A stretch of DNA of 64,000 bases. Origin: Roseicella frigidaeris. GTDB lineage: Bacteria; Pseudomonadota; Alphaproteobacteria; Acetobacterales; Acetobacteraceae. A program made the translations under genes and the position numbers. Positions 8,677 through 19,369 of the stretch are shown here, in pieces. The notes under the pieces are model-generated. The model was not told where the DNA came from, did no database searches, and was given only the letters and a program-made list of their open reading frames with translations. The stretch lies in assembly GCF_003258945.1 (NCBI RefSeq), contig NZ_QLIX01000020.1, forward strand, positions 31,599 through 95,598. The letters run 5' to 3'. Numbering within the stretch: position 1 is the stretch's first letter; each line of letters opens with the position of its first letter.

Positions 8677-8954
8677 GTCCTTGCTCTCTGTGTCTTTCAG
8701 TAGGGGCGTCACTCTGCCTGACATGCCAGGTAAGCGTCATGAGCAAGATCCAAGCGAAGGCTGAAACCATCGGCAGAGAAGCGGGTGGGCGGAATGTCGG
8801 ATACGGGTTGCCAACGACTGTTCAGCGTCCACTGAAGCGGAGTCCCAGGCGCTGGGCGCGAGCCTCCAGTTTGCCTGGGTCTTCGCAGAGTCGCGGCTGT
8901 TGGGGCACCTACCGACGCGGCCCGCCTCCGGCCCTTCGGGCCGCTCCACCCCCC
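8677..8954. other. Intergenic region without a recognised gene
   Basis: These 278 bases separate two minus-strand genes. Composition is mixed: the half next to 8676 is less GC-rich, like the membrane protein gene, and the half toward 8955 is typical of the chromosome. Open frames exist on both strands but none has a recognisable product or convincing start. A hairpin lies at 8929-8943. Confidence 0.5.
8929..8943 (-). terminator. Possible terminator hairpin
   Basis: CGGCCC-TTC-GGGCCG forms a six-pair GC stem 11 bases beyond the stop of the minus-strand solute-binding gene. There is no T-tract, so it may be only an mRNA-stabilising hairpin. Confidence 0.35.
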
Positions 8955-9944
8955 TCACTCGATCGCCCGGAACCCCGTCGCCCGCACCACCTCCGCCCAG
9001 CGCGCCCGCTCGGCCTGCATCATCGCCGCGAACTCCGCCCGCCCCAGCGGCATCGGCCGGAACCCCGCCTCCCGCAGCCGCGCCCCCAGGCCGGGCTCGG
9101 CCATCGCCCGCAGCACCGCCGCCTCGGTTGCCGCCAGCACCGGCCCGGGCACCGCGGCCGGCGCCACCAGCCCGAACCAGGCGCTGAAGCCGAGCGCCGG
9201 CCGGCCGAGCTCCGCCATGGTCGGCACCGCCGGCAGCAGCGGCGCCCGCTCCGGCCCGGTCACCGCCAGCGCCGTCAGCCGGCCCGCCTGCACATGCGGC
9301 GCCACCACCGCGACGGTCGCGAACATCCCCTGCACCGTGTTGTTCAGTACCGCCCCCATGGCATCGCCGGTCGCCCGGAAATGCACCGGCTCGGCCGCCA
9401 GCCCGGCCGCGGCGGCGAGCATGGCGGCGCCGAAATGCCCCGGCGTGCCGGCCCCGAAGGTGCCGAGGGAGAGCTGCCGCTGCTCGGCCGCCCAGCGGAG
9501 CCAGGCCTCGAGGTCGCGCACCGGCAGGGCGCCCAGCACGACGAAGGCGAAATCGGCCGCGGCCAGCGCCGCGACGGCGGCGAAGTCCCGCGCCGGATCG
9601 TAGGGCAGCCTGGCATAGGTGCTGGGCGCCATGGCGAGTTGCCCGACCTCGCCGAGCAGCAGCAGGCTGCCATCGGCCGGCGCCGCCTGCGCCGCCTCCT
9701 GCGCCGCGATCAGCCCCGCCGCGCCGGGCCGGTTGTCGACCACCACCCCCGCCGGGGCGGCCGGCTTCAGCCCCTCGGCGACCAGCCGGGCCAGGACATC
9801 CGGGCCGCTGCCCGCGGGAAAGCCGAGCAGCAGGCGAAGCGGGCGCTCGCCGGGCAGGGTGCCGGCCGCCCGGCCGGGCAAGGGGCCGGCGAGGAGGGCC
9901 CCGGCCGCCAGCACGGCGCGCCGTTGCATCGCCGCTGCCTGCAT
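8955..9944 (-). CDS. Bug/TctC-family tripartite tricarboxylate transporter binding protein
   Basis: A 329-aa periplasmic binding protein. The N-terminus has a basic start and hydrophobic segment ending in ARA-like residues (RAVLAAGALLAGPLPGRAAG), a secretion signal. The mature protein has the Bug landmarks LRLLLGFPAGSGPDVLARLVAEGL, VVVDNRPGAAGLIAAQ, YDPARDFAAVAAL and LPAVPTMAELG. The start at 9944 has a strong AGGGGGAGGA site seven bases upstream. Such proteins capture small carboxylates, and Bordetella and Roseomonas genomes carry many without TctA/TctB partners; none is seen nearby here. The 2-hydroxyacid dehydrogenase gene 89 bases upstream suggests that the ligand may be a hydroxy acid. 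Confidence 0.88.
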   Translation of the reverse strand: MQAAAMQRRAVLAAGALLAGPLPGRAAGTLPGERPLRLLLGFPAGSGPDVLARLVAEGLKPAAPAGVVVDNRPGAAGLIAAQEAAQAAPADGSLLLLGEVGQLAMAPSTYARLPYDPARDFAAVAALAAADFAFVVLGALPVRDLEAWLRWAAEQRQLSLGTFGAGTPGHFGAAMLAAAAGLAAEPVHFRATGDAMGAVLNNTVQGMFATVAVVAPHVQAGRLTALAVTGPERAPLLPAVPTMAELGRPALGFSAWFGLVAPAAVPGPVLAATEAAVLRAMAEPGLGARLREAGFRPMPLGRAEFAAMMQAERARWAEVVRATGFRAIE

Positions 9945-10033
9945 CCGCCGGTCCTCCCCCTGCCCTGCCGTTCCGCCCGCCGGGCTATCGGACCGCCACC
10001 GCGCGGTCAATGCGGCGCCGCGACGGCGGCGCC

Positions 10034-10966
10034 TCAGCACATCGCCAGCGCCACCCGCACCCGCGCCGCGATCAGCGAGGAGACGCGGGTGTTGCTCTCG
10101 ACCGTGGCGCCGGCGACATGCGGCGTCAGCAGCAGGTTCGGCAGGCCGGCGAGGATCGAGCCGGCCGGCAGCGGCTCGGTCTCGAAGACATCGAGCGCGG
10201 CGCCGCCAAGCCGGCCCTCGCGCAGCGCCGCGGCGAGGGCCGCCTCCTCCACCACGCCGCCGCGCGCGGCGTTCACCAGCACCGCATCCGGCTTCATCAG
10301 GGCGAGTTGCGGCGCGCCGAGCAGGCCGCGCGTCTCCGCGGCCAGCGGCACGTGCAGCGTCACCGCATCGGCGCGGGCGAGGAGGTCCTCGAGCGACACC
10401 ATCTCGGTCCGCGTCTCGGCCCAGCCGGCATGGGTCGCCGGCAGCAGCGGGTCATGGCCGAGGATGCGCATGCGGAAGGCGTCGGCGAGCTTCGCCACGC
10501 GCCGGCCGATATCGCCGAAGCCGATGATGCCGAGCGTCTTGCCGGCGATCTCCCGGCCGGCGATCAGCCGCTCGCGCGGCCAGGCGCCGGTCGCGACCTC
10601 GGCGCTGGCATGGAAGGTGCCGCGCAGCAGGTTGCCGATCGCCAGCATGACGTATTCGGCCACCGCATCGGCATTGGCGCCCGTCGCGGGGATGACGTCG
10701 ATCCGCCGCGCCTGGCAGGCCGCGAGGTCGATGTTGTAGAGCCCGACCCCGAGCCGCCCGAGCACCCGCAGCCCCGGCGCCGCCTCGAGCAACGCGGCGT
10801 CGACGCGGGTGCGGTTGCGCACGATCAGCGCCTGCGCCCCGGCGAGCGCCGCCCGCAGCTCGGCCGGCCGGTCCACCAGGCGCGGGTCGTAGAGCGTCGG
10901 ATGCGCCGCCCGCAGGCTCTCCACCGCCGCCTCGTCCATGAACTCGGCTATCACGATCTGCCCCAT
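10034..10966 (-). CDS. D-isomer 2-hydroxyacid dehydrogenase
   Basis: A 310-aa NAD(P)-dependent dehydrogenase that should interconvert a 2-keto acid and a D-2-hydroxy acid. The Rossmann motif is LGIIGFGDIGRRVAKLADAF (about residues 143-162). Substrate and catalytic elements include GRLGVGLYNID, VNAARGGVVEE with the catalytic Arg, and LLLTPHVAGATVES with the catalytic His near 287. Phosphoglycerate dehydrogenase-like sequence is present but there is no ACT domain, so a catabolic or broad-specificity enzyme is more likely than SerA. It precedes the Bug-type binding protein on the same strand, so the pair may serve uptake and oxidation of one acid. Confidence 0.9.
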   Translation of the reverse strand: MGQIVIAEFMDEAAVESLRAAHPTLYDPRLVDRPAELRAALAGAQALIVRNRTRVDAALLEAAPGLRVLGRLGVGLYNIDLAACQARRIDVIPATGANADAVAEYVMLAIGNLLRGTFHASAEVATGAWPRERLIAGREIAGKTLGIIGFGDIGRRVAKLADAFRMRILGHDPLLPATHAGWAETRTEMVSLEDLLARADAVTLHVPLAAETRGLLGAPQLALMKPDAVLVNAARGGVVEEAALAAALREGRLGGAALDVFETEPLPAGSILAGLPNLLLTPHVAGATVESNTRVSSLIAARVRVALAMC

Positions 10967-11122
10967 GCGCCACCCGTCCTGCCTCTCGGCGGCGCCGCTG
11001 CCGGCAGCGCCGGGTCCCGGTTCCCGTACGATCCTGTTGCATATAGGCCACGGGACGGCGCCGCGCCCAGCGCCGCGTGCCGCCGCCGGCGGCGCTTCCG
11101 CCTGCCGCCGCGCCCGGGGGCG

Positions 11123-12799
11123 TCAGGCCACCGGCAGCCGCACGATGAACCGCGCCCCGACCACCTTGCCGGCCGCGTCGCGGCGGTTCTCGGCGGCGAT
11201 GGTGCCGCGCAGCCCCTCGACGATCTGCCGGCAGATCGAGAGGCCGAGGCCGGAATGCTGGCCGAAGCGCTCGCCGCTCGGGCGTTCCGAATAGAAGCGT
11301 TCAAAGATGTGCTCGAGCTTCGCCTCCGGGATGCCCGGCCCCTCATCCTCCACCACCACCTCCACCATCGCCCCGGCCGGGCGGGCCCGGACGCAGACGC
11401 GGCCCTGCGCCGGGCTGAAGGAGAGGGCGTTGCCGAGCAGGTTGCGGAAGACCTGCACCAGCCGCCCCTCGACGCCGCGCACGGTCAGCCCCTCGGCCGG
11501 CGCCTCCAGCAGCACCTCCGGGTCCTCCGGCTTGCGGGTGGCGAGGTGCAACTCGGCGAGGGTCGCGAGGATCGGCGCCACATCGACCGGCACGGCGACG
11601 GTGCGCGACAGCTCGGCATCGACGCGCGAGCTGTCGGAGATGTCGGCGATCAGCCGGTCCATGCGCACCGCGTCCTCGGCGATGATCGCCAGCAGCCGCC
11701 GCTGCTGCTCCGGATTCTCGATCCGCCGCAGCGTCTCGATGGCGCTGCGCACGCTGGTCAGCGGGTTGCGCAGCTCATGCGCCACATCGGCGGCGAAGCG
11801 CTCGTTGGTGTCGATGCGGGCCCAGAGGGCGCGGGCGGCGGATTGCAGGTCGCGCGCCAGGATGCCGATCTCGTCCTCCCGCCGCAGCAGCCCGGGCGGC
11901 ACGCTGCCGGCGCGGCCCTCGCCCTGGCGCATGGCGGCGGCGCTGCCGGCGAGCTGCATGATCGGGCTGGCCAGCGTCTGGGCCAGGTAGAAGGAGAGCG
12001 CGACGGTGACCACCAGCGCCACGCCGAAGATGCCGAGCACGCTGGCGCGGATCTCGAACAGCCGCTGGTCCACCTCCCGCGCCTCGCGGGTCAGCAGGAC
12101 GATGCCGACCGGCTGGTTGCCGCGCCGCGCCGGCTCGGCCACCGAGACCAGCAGCCGGCCATCGGCGGTGCGGCGGATATAGGGGGTGACGCCGCCCTCG
12201 AGCGCGAGGCGCAGCTCCTCCCGCCGGTCGGGGCCGAGATTGGGCTGCCAGTCGAAGGAGGGGGCGTCCGGGTTGACGTCCACCTCGACATCCGGCCGGC
12301 TGCCGCGCGGCAGCAGCGAGAGCAGCCGGTCGTACAGCCCGGCGACGGTGAGCGAGAAGGCGCCGCGCGGCTCGGGCGGCGCCAGCGGCTCGGTCACCAC
12401 CGCGCCCCCCGCCCCTTCCCGCACCCGGCTGTCGGCGACGACGAGGCCGGTATTGTCGAAGAGCCGCGCCTGGGTGTTGGGCGAGGGATCGACCAGGCGG
12501 CGGAGCAGCGGCCGGGCGATCTCGGGGACCAGCACCGCGCGGTCGTCCTGCATGCGGGTCGCCGCCTCGGCGATGCCGCCGGCATAGATCCGCGCCTGGG
12601 TCCGCATCGCCTCCACCTCGGCGGCCAGCAGCCCGTTCTGGTACTGGTCGAGATAGAGCATGGCCGCCGCCAGCAGCGCCGGCGGCAGGATGTTCAGCAG
12701 CAGGATGCGCCGCAGCAGCGGCGAGACCCAGCGGCGGCGCGGCGGCGGCGCGGCGCCGGTTTGGGCGGCGGGGTCGGACGGCAGGCCGACGTCGGGCAT
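11123..12799 (-). CDS. chvG: Sensor histidine kinase ChvG
   Basis: A 558-aa membrane histidine kinase. A first transmembrane segment (LLRRILLLNILPPALLAAAM, about 27-46) is followed by a periplasmic stimulus-sensing domain typical of ChvG/ExoS, a second segment near 250-275 (LGIFGVALVVTVALSFYLA) and a HAMP linker. The HisKA box has its phospho-acceptor in VAHELRNPLTSV near residue 342. The ATPase domain contains EDEGPGIPEAKLEHIFERF and GLGLSICRQI. I took the ATG at 12799, with AGGAA upstream, over a GTG 42 bases earlier. ChvG/ChvI control envelope, acid and virulence or symbiosis genes in Alphaproteobacteria. The partner chvI is 1.7 kb away, not adjacent as usual. Confidence 0.92.
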   Translation of the reverse strand: MPDVGLPSDPAAQTGAAPPPRRRWVSPLLRRILLLNILPPALLAAAMLYLDQYQNGLLAAEVEAMRTQARIYAGGIAEAATRMQDDRAVLVPEIARPLLRRLVDPSPNTQARLFDNTGLVVADSRVREGAGGAVVTEPLAPPEPRGAFSLTVAGLYDRLLSLLPRGSRPDVEVDVNPDAPSFDWQPNLGPDRREELRLALEGGVTPYIRRTADGRLLVSVAEPARRGNQPVGIVLLTREAREVDQRLFEIRASVLGIFGVALVVTVALSFYLAQTLASPIMQLAGSAAAMRQGEGRAGSVPPGLLRREDEIGILARDLQSAARALWARIDTNERFAADVAHELRNPLTSVRSAIETLRRIENPEQQRRLLAIIAEDAVRMDRLIADISDSSRVDAELSRTVAVPVDVAPILATLAELHLATRKPEDPEVLLEAPAEGLTVRGVEGRLVQVFRNLLGNALSFSPAQGRVCVRARPAGAMVEVVVEDEGPGIPEAKLEHIFERFYSERPSGERFGQHSGLGLSICRQIVEGLRGTIAAENRRDAAGKVVGARFIVRLPVA

Positions 12800-12981
12800 G
12801 GGCGTTCCTGATGGGCCCGCGAGGCTATAGCGGATTGCCACCGGATTTGAACGCGCCGGATGATGCCGGCCGGGCGGTCAGGTCGGCATCGGGGCCCCGG
12901 GCCCGCTGCGGAATGGCAGCCCAGTATCGGCCAGGGCCACGATACGCAGGGCGGGTTGACGCCTCGCGAGGCGCCTGGCGG

Positions 12982-13635
12982 TCAACCGGCCGGGCGCTTC
13001 GCCAGGGCAAGGCCCAGGCCCAGGGCGACCATCGCGCCCCCGGACGCCTCCCGCAGGCGACGGATCAGGGCCGGGCGTGCGGCCGCGCCCTTGCGCAGGC
13101 GGTTCGCCGCGACGGCGACGGCGATATCGGCCAGGGTGTTGAGCAAGACGGAGACGGAGCCGAGCACGATGAACTGCGCCGCGACGCCCTCCATGGCCGG
13201 CTCAACGAACTGAGGAATGAAGGCGAGAAAGAAGGCGGCCGTCTTCGGGTTCAGCGCCTCGACCAGCACGCCCTCGCGGAAGGCCCGGCGCGGCCCGGCC
13301 GGCGGCGCCGCGACGCCACCATCGAGGGCCGTCACGGCAGTCCGGCGCGCGGACAACAAGGTGCGGACGCCCAGCCAAACCAGGTAGGCGGCGCCCAACA
13401 GCTTCAATGCCGTGAACACCTCGGCGCTGGCCAGCACGATTGCCGAAACGCCCAGGCTGCCGGCGAGAACATGCAGCATGCCGCCCAGGCCGGTGCCCAG
13501 GCTGGAGGCCACGCCCTCCGCCCGGCCGCCCGCAAGCGTGCGCGCCGCGACGTAGAAGATGCCCGGACCGGGCGTGACCGCGAGCAGGAGGGCCGCGGCG
13601 CAGTAGAGGGCGAGTTGGGTCGGGTCAGGCGTCAC
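12982..13635 (-). CDS. LysE/RhtB family amino-acid exporter
   Basis: A 217-aa inner-membrane exporter with the family phrases LLLAVTPGPGIFYVAARTLAGG, AAYLVWLGVRTLL and VEALNPKTAAFFLAFIPQF. The start is a GTG at 13635 with GGAGG nine bases before it. It lies on the same strand as chvG and chvI and sits between them together with the PAP2 gene. Homoserine, threonine or a related amino acid is the usual substrate of the family, but specificity cannot be read here. Confidence 0.87.
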   Translation of the reverse strand: MTPDPTQLALYCAAALLLAVTPGPGIFYVAARTLAGGRAEGVASSLGTGLGGMLHVLAGSLGVSAIVLASAEVFTALKLLGAAYLVWLGVRTLLSARRTAVTALDGGVAAPPAGPRRAFREGVLVEALNPKTAAFFLAFIPQFVEPAMEGVAAQFIVLGSVSVLLNTLADIAVAVAANRLRKGAAARPALIRRLREASGGAMVALGLGLALAKRPAG

Positions 13636-13735
13636 CCATGAGCCTCCAGCAAATCACGGGCATGCCGCGCCGCCGCCAGCGGCGGTCCGCTCCCCGTCCC
13701 TCCCGGTTGCTCGACCATCATGCCCAATCCGGCCC

Positions 13736-14326
13736 TCAGGAGCGCAGGCCGGCGCGGATCTCGGCGGCGATCGCCTGCAACTCGTTCTCCGCGCCGATCC
13801 GGTGGCCATGGAAGACCAGGGTGCCGAGCAGCGCCACGGCGGCGATGGCGGCCCGGGTCCGGGCGGGCGCCGCCGGCCGGCCGAGGCCGGTGAGCCAGGC
13901 CAGGCTGAGCACGCCGGCGAGGCCGACCAGGGCGCCGACCAGCACGTCCTCGACCGTGTGCACCTCGAGCCAGAGCCGGGTGAGGCCGAAGAAGCCGCCG
14001 AAGACGAGGCCGGCCAGCAGCGCCAGGCGCAGCCGCGGCACCTTGCCGCCGAGGATCAGCAGCAGCAGCCCGCCATAGACCACCATGCCCGCCGCCGTAT
14101 GGCCGCTCGGGCTGTTGAGATTGGTCGCGGCGGCGAGGCCGCCCCAGAGCTGCATCGCCACCTTGAGGCCGCCCATGGCGGCGAAGGTGCCGCCGATCGC
14201 CAGCGACCAGGCCAGCGCCTCCCGCCAGCGGCCGAAGGCGGCGAGGGCGAGGGCGATCAGCCCGGTCAGCGGCAGCATCAGGCCGAGATCGGCGAAGTCC
14301 GTCAGGTAATGCAGGGCCACCCACAT
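13736..14326 (-). CDS. PAP2-family membrane phosphatase
   Basis: A 196-aa integral membrane protein of the type 2 phosphatidic acid phosphatase superfamily. The conserved NSPSGHTAAG and RLWLEVHTVEDVLVGALVG carry the two catalytic histidines, with an arginine on the same face; the first Lys/Arg motif is weak (GGLKVAMQLWGG). Five to six hydrophobic segments follow the family pattern. The start at 14326 (MWVALHYLTDF) opens directly on a membrane segment. It probably dephosphorylates a lipid phosphate such as phosphatidate or undecaprenyl pyrophosphate. It lies between chvI and chvG, so it may belong to the envelope-stress regulon, which is inference. Confidence 0.85.
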   Translation of the reverse strand: MWVALHYLTDFADLGLMLPLTGLIALALAAFGRWREALAWSLAIGGTFAAMGGLKVAMQLWGGLAAATNLNSPSGHTAAGMVVYGGLLLLILGGKVPRLRLALLAGLVFGGFFGLTRLWLEVHTVEDVLVGALVGLAGVLSLAWLTGLGRPAAPARTRAAIAAVALLGTLVFHGHRIGAENELQAIAAEIRAGLRS

Positions 14327-14499
14327 GCGTGCCAAGGATCCCCATCGCACCGCCGGCGGCCCCGATGGGGGCGGCCGCGGCAAGTCCACCACAAGACATG
14401 AGGCCGCCTCGCCGGACCTCGCGGCCCGGCCGGCGCCCTCCCCTCAAGCTGTCGTTGTCGCTGTTGTTCGCCGAGCGGAGCCGCGCCGACGCCCGGCCC

Positions 14500-15201
<702 letters not shown>

Positions 15202-15295
15202 GCATTGTCTCCGGCGGGTCCGGGCCCGATCCTTATGGGGCAGTCCATGCACCCGATATGGTGCGGGATTGTGGCACAACCCTGACGGGAGCGAG

Positions 15296-16015
15296 ATGGT
15301 GAGCGAGACCCCGGCATTCGAGGCGCGGCGGCTGATCCGCGGCGCCCTCTCCGCCACCCTGGCGACCCAGGCCGCCGGCCAGCCCTTCGCCAGCCTCGTC
15401 ACCCCGGCCGTCGCGCCGGATCTCGGCGTGCTGCTGCTGCTCTCCTCCCTCTCGGAGCATACCCGGCAGCTCCAGGCGGAGCCGCGCTGCGCCCTGCTCT
15501 TCCAGGGCCCGGCGCCGGAGGCGAACCCGCAGACCGCACCAAGGGTGACGCTGACCGGCCTGGCGGCGCCGGTGCCGGCGGCCGAGGCGCCGGCGCTGAA
15601 GGCGCGCTTCCTGGCGCGGCATCCCTATGCGGCGCTCTACGCCGATTTCGGCGACTTCGCCCTGTGGCGGGTCGCCCCCGGGGCGGCGCAGCTCGTCGGC
15701 GGCTTCGCCCGGGCGGTGCGGCTGCGGCAGGCGGAGCTGCTGCCGGAGGCCGCCGCCGTCGCCGCCCTGGCCGCGGCGGAGGCCGAGATCATCGGGCATG
15801 TGAATGCCGACCATGCCGACGCCATGGCGGAGATCGCGGCCCGGCTGCCGGGCGGCGGGCCCGGGCCATGGCGCCTGGTGGCCGTCGATCCCGACGGGGC
15901 CGATCTGGCCCGGGAGGAGCGGGTGCTGCGGCTTAACTTCAGCGCGCCGGTGGCCGACGCGGCCGGCGTCCGCGGCGAATTGATTCGCGCCATACGGGCG
16001 GCGCGCGCAGCATGA
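15296..16015 (+). CDS. HugZ-like heme oxygenase / pyridoxamine 5'-phosphate oxidase-fold protein
   Basis: A 239-aa protein with an N-terminal split-barrel PNPOx-like domain ([38 protein letters not shown], then [21 protein letters not shown]) and a C-terminal DUF2470 domain ([20 protein letters not shown]). This two-domain layout is that of HugZ/HutZ-type proteins, some of which bind or degrade heme; others bind flavin. The start at 15296 has GGGAG upstream. It is divergent from chvI, sharing a 94-base control region, and lies upstream of pckA on the same strand. The role in heme or flavin chemistry is inferred from the family. Confidence 0.85.
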   Translation: MVSETPAFEARRLIRGALSATLATQAAGQPFASLVTPAVAPDLGVLLLLSSLSEHTRQLQAEPRCALLFQGPAPEANPQTAPRVTLTGLAAPVPAAEAPALKARFLARHPYAALYADFGDFALWRVAPGAAQLVGGFARAVRLRQAELLPEAAAVAALAAAEAEIIGHVNADHADAMAEIAARLPGGGPGPWRLVAVDPDGADLAREERVLRLNFSAPVADAAGVRGELIRAIRAARAA

Positions 16016-16029
16016 CGTGCAGGCCCTCG

Positions 16030-16058
16030 TTGCACATCGGTATCTGCGGTTGTATTAC
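16030..16058 (+). promoter_or_regulatory. Probable sigma-70 promoter for pckA
   Basis: A -35 box TTGCAC (16030-16035), a 17-base spacer and a -10 box TATTAC (16053-16058) sit about 110 bases before the pckA start in an unusually A/T-rich patch. The spacing is optimal for the housekeeping sigma factor. An inverted repeat overlaps the -10. Confidence 0.5.
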
Positions 16059-16074
16059 AACCCTTAACAACCGC
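16046..16074 (+). promoter_or_regulatory. Inverted repeats overlapping the pckA -10 region (candidate operator)
   Basis: GCGGTTGT at 16046-16053 is repeated inverted as ACAACCGC at 16067-16074, and a tighter palindrome GTTGT-ATT-ACAAC sits at 16049-16061, right over the proposed -10. This may be a regulator-binding site, with ChvI an attractive candidate because chvI is nearby. It could also act as a hairpin behind the hugZ-like gene, although no T-tract follows. Confidence 0.4.
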
Positions 16075-16166
16075 CGCAATTTAGCCTCCGACCAGTCGGA
16101 TAACGCGGGCCTGCCCTGACGCGCCTTTGCTGCCTTGGCCGAAGGGGCTCGCCCAGAGGAGTTTGC

Positions 16167-17762
<1,596 letters not shown>

Positions 17763-17872
17763 TGCGCCGGGCCTGGCCGCTGCCACGGCCAGGCTCTCCT
17801 CGGAGGCCGGGCGCGGACCGCCGCTTCGATCGGCGTCGCGGCGCGACCTGCGGGCCCCGGTCGGGGCCTCGG

Positions 17873-17905
17873 GCCGGTCGGGCGACCGGTCTGCCATCAT
17901 GATGG
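17873..17905. repeat. Palindromic repeats, GGTCG-type hairpin and CCATCATGATGG
   Basis: GGCCGGTCG-GG-CGACCGGTC forms a hairpin at 17873-17891, and a second perfect palindrome CCATCATGATGG lies at 17894-17905. The same CCGGTCG/CGACCGG hairpin occurs at 23459-23480, so this is a dispersed element and not only a pckA terminator. It lies between pckA and the DUF2237 gene. Confidence 0.55.
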
Positions 17906-17917
17906 GGAAGCGTTGAG

Positions 17918-18331
17918 ATGCCGGATGGTGGGCTTGGCCCGGGGCGGCGCGGACCGGGGGATCAGCCCCCGGCCAGCAATGTGCTGGGCGGGCCGCTGCT
18001 GCCCTGCTCGGTGGCGCCGGTCACCGGCTTCTTCCGCGACGGCTGCTGCAACACCGGGCCCGAGGATCTCGGCCTGCACGTGGTCTGCGCCGAGATGACG
18101 GCGGGCTTCCTCGCCTTCTCCCAGGCGCAGGGCAACGACCTCTCGACGCCGCGGCCGGATCTCGGCTTCGCCGGGCTCCGGCCCGGCGATCGCTGGTGCC
18201 TCTGCGCCGCGCGCTGGGAGGAGGCGCGGGCCGCCGGCCAGGCGCCGCGCGTGCTGCTGGAGGCGACGCATATCGCGGCGCTCGAGGTCTGCAGCCTGGA
18301 TGACCTGAAGGCGCACGCGGTCGAGGCCTGA
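17918..18331 (+). CDS. DUF2237 family protein
   Basis: A 137-aa protein of the DUF2237 family (COG3651). After a short variable N-terminus come the family hallmarks NVLGGPLLPCS, TGFFRDGCCNTGPEDLGLHVVCAEMT, FLAFSQAQGNDLSTPRP and PGDRWCLCAARW. There are seven cysteines, several in conserved pairs (GCC, CLC), which suggests metal or redox chemistry, but no function is established. It stands alone between pckA and pheA. The chosen start at 17918 is the only in-frame Met before the conserved core, and the sequence upstream of it is a repeat. Confidence 0.85.
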   Translation: MPDGGLGPGRRGPGDQPPASNVLGGPLLPCSVAPVTGFFRDGCCNTGPEDLGLHVVCAEMTAGFLAFSQAQGNDLSTPRPDLGFAGLRPGDRWCLCAARWEEARAAGQAPRVLLEATHIAALEVCSLDDLKAHAVEA

Positions 18332-18369
18332 CCGCCCCCAGCCGGGACCCACCCGGCCATCGCCAGGTC

Positions 18370-18400
18370 CCCCGCGGCGGCGCGCAGCGACGTCGTGGGG
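18370..18400. repeat. REP-like palindromic element, copy 1
   Basis: CCCCGCGGCG and CGTCGTGGGG pair around a GCGCGCAGCGA-type loop. The same element, with CCCCATGACG/CGTCATGGGG arms, occurs twice at 34569-34641. This copy ends 7 bases from the last base of the pheA stop on the minus strand, as does the copy behind the acetamidase gene. It may act as a transcript end or stabiliser. Confidence 0.65.
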
Positions 18401-18406
18401 AAAGCC

Positions 18407-19255
18407 CTACCGCCCCTGATGCGCCAGCCGGTGCGGATGCGCCCGGTAGGCGCCGAGCACCTTCAGCTCGCGCGAGAAATAGGCCAGCTCCTCCAACGCC
18501 CGCTGCACCGGCGGCTGGTGCGGATGCCCGTCCACATCGGCGAGGAACTGCGTCGCGGTGAACTCGCCGTCGAGCATGTAGCTCTCCAGCTTGGTCATGT
18601 TCACCCCGTTGGTGGCGAAGCCGCCCAGCGCCTTGTAGAGCGCGGCGGGGATGTTGCGCACCCGGAAGACGAAGGTGGTGACGCAATCCGTCGCATCCGC
18701 CGGCGGCCAGGCCGGGTCGCGGGCGCAGACATAGAAGCGGGTGGTGTTGTGCGCCGCATCCTCGACATTGTGCCGCAGGATCTCGAGCCCATAGGTCTCG
18801 GCCGCCAGCGCCGAGGCGATGGCGGCGTCCTCGGTGCCGCCGCGCTCGGCGATGATCTGCGCCGCGCCGGCGGTGTCCGCCTCGATCACCGGCTCCAGCC
18901 GCAGCTCGCGCAGGATGGTGCGCACCTGGCCGAGCGCGACCGGGTGGCTGTGGGCGCGTTTCAGCGAGCCGAGCGTCGCCCCCTTCGGCGCCAGCAGGCA
19001 GTGCTCCACCCGCTCGAAATGCTCGCCCACCACGGCGAGGCCGCTCTCGGGCAGCAGGCGGTGGATGTCGGGCACCCGGCCGGCCAGCGAGTTCTCGCAG
19101 GGCAGCATGGCGAGCTTCGCCTCGCCGCCGCGCACCGCATCCATCGCCGCCTCGAAGCTGGCGCAGGGCAGCGTGTGCCAGCCGGGATAGGCGGCGCGGC
19201 AGGCCAGGTCGGAATAGGCCCCGGGCAGGCCCTGGAAGGCGATGAGGTTCGACAT
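18407..19255 (-). CDS. pheA: Prephenate dehydratase
   Basis: A 282-aa monofunctional prephenate dehydratase with a C-terminal ACT domain. It converts prephenate to phenylpyruvate in phenylalanine synthesis. The start gives MSNLIAFQGLPGAYSD, the classic PDT N-terminus. Other PDT motifs are LAMLPCENSLAGRVPDIHRLL, the HSHPVALGQ region near residue 109 and the catalytic NTTRFYV near 170. The ACT domain (TTFVFRVRNIPAALYKALGGFATNGVNMTKLES, split here over about 190-222) carries the ESYM effector motif and should give feedback inhibition by phenylalanine. There is no chorismate mutase domain. It is divergent from the hisN-like gene. Confidence 0.95.
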   Translation of the reverse strand: MSNLIAFQGLPGAYSDLACRAAYPGWHTLPCASFEAAMDAVRGGEAKLAMLPCENSLAGRVPDIHRLLPESGLAVVGEHFERVEHCLLAPKGATLGSLKRAHSHPVALGQVRTILRELRLEPVIEADTAGAAQIIAERGGTEDAAIASALAAETYGLEILRHNVEDAAHNTTRFYVCARDPAWPPADATDCVTTFVFRVRNIPAALYKALGGFATNGVNMTKLESYMLDGEFTATQFLADVDGHPHQPPVQRALEELAYFSRELKVLGAYRAHPHRLAHQGR

Positions 19256-19369
19256 GCGGCCGCCGTGGACAGAAGGGTGCCCGGCTTCTAATCGACCGCC
19301 CGAGGCGGTGCAAACCAAGGGGGCGGGCATGCAGGGGTTCCAGGGCGAGGCCAGGCCGGGGCGCGGCGC

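Noticed and set aside
8737..8958. Small frames on both strands in the gap behind the membrane protein
   Set aside because: No ribosome-binding site, no recognisable product and mixed composition.
12799..12841. Longer chvG start at GTG 12841
   Set aside because: The ATG at 12799 has a better ribosome-binding site and the extra residues are not part of the family N-terminus.
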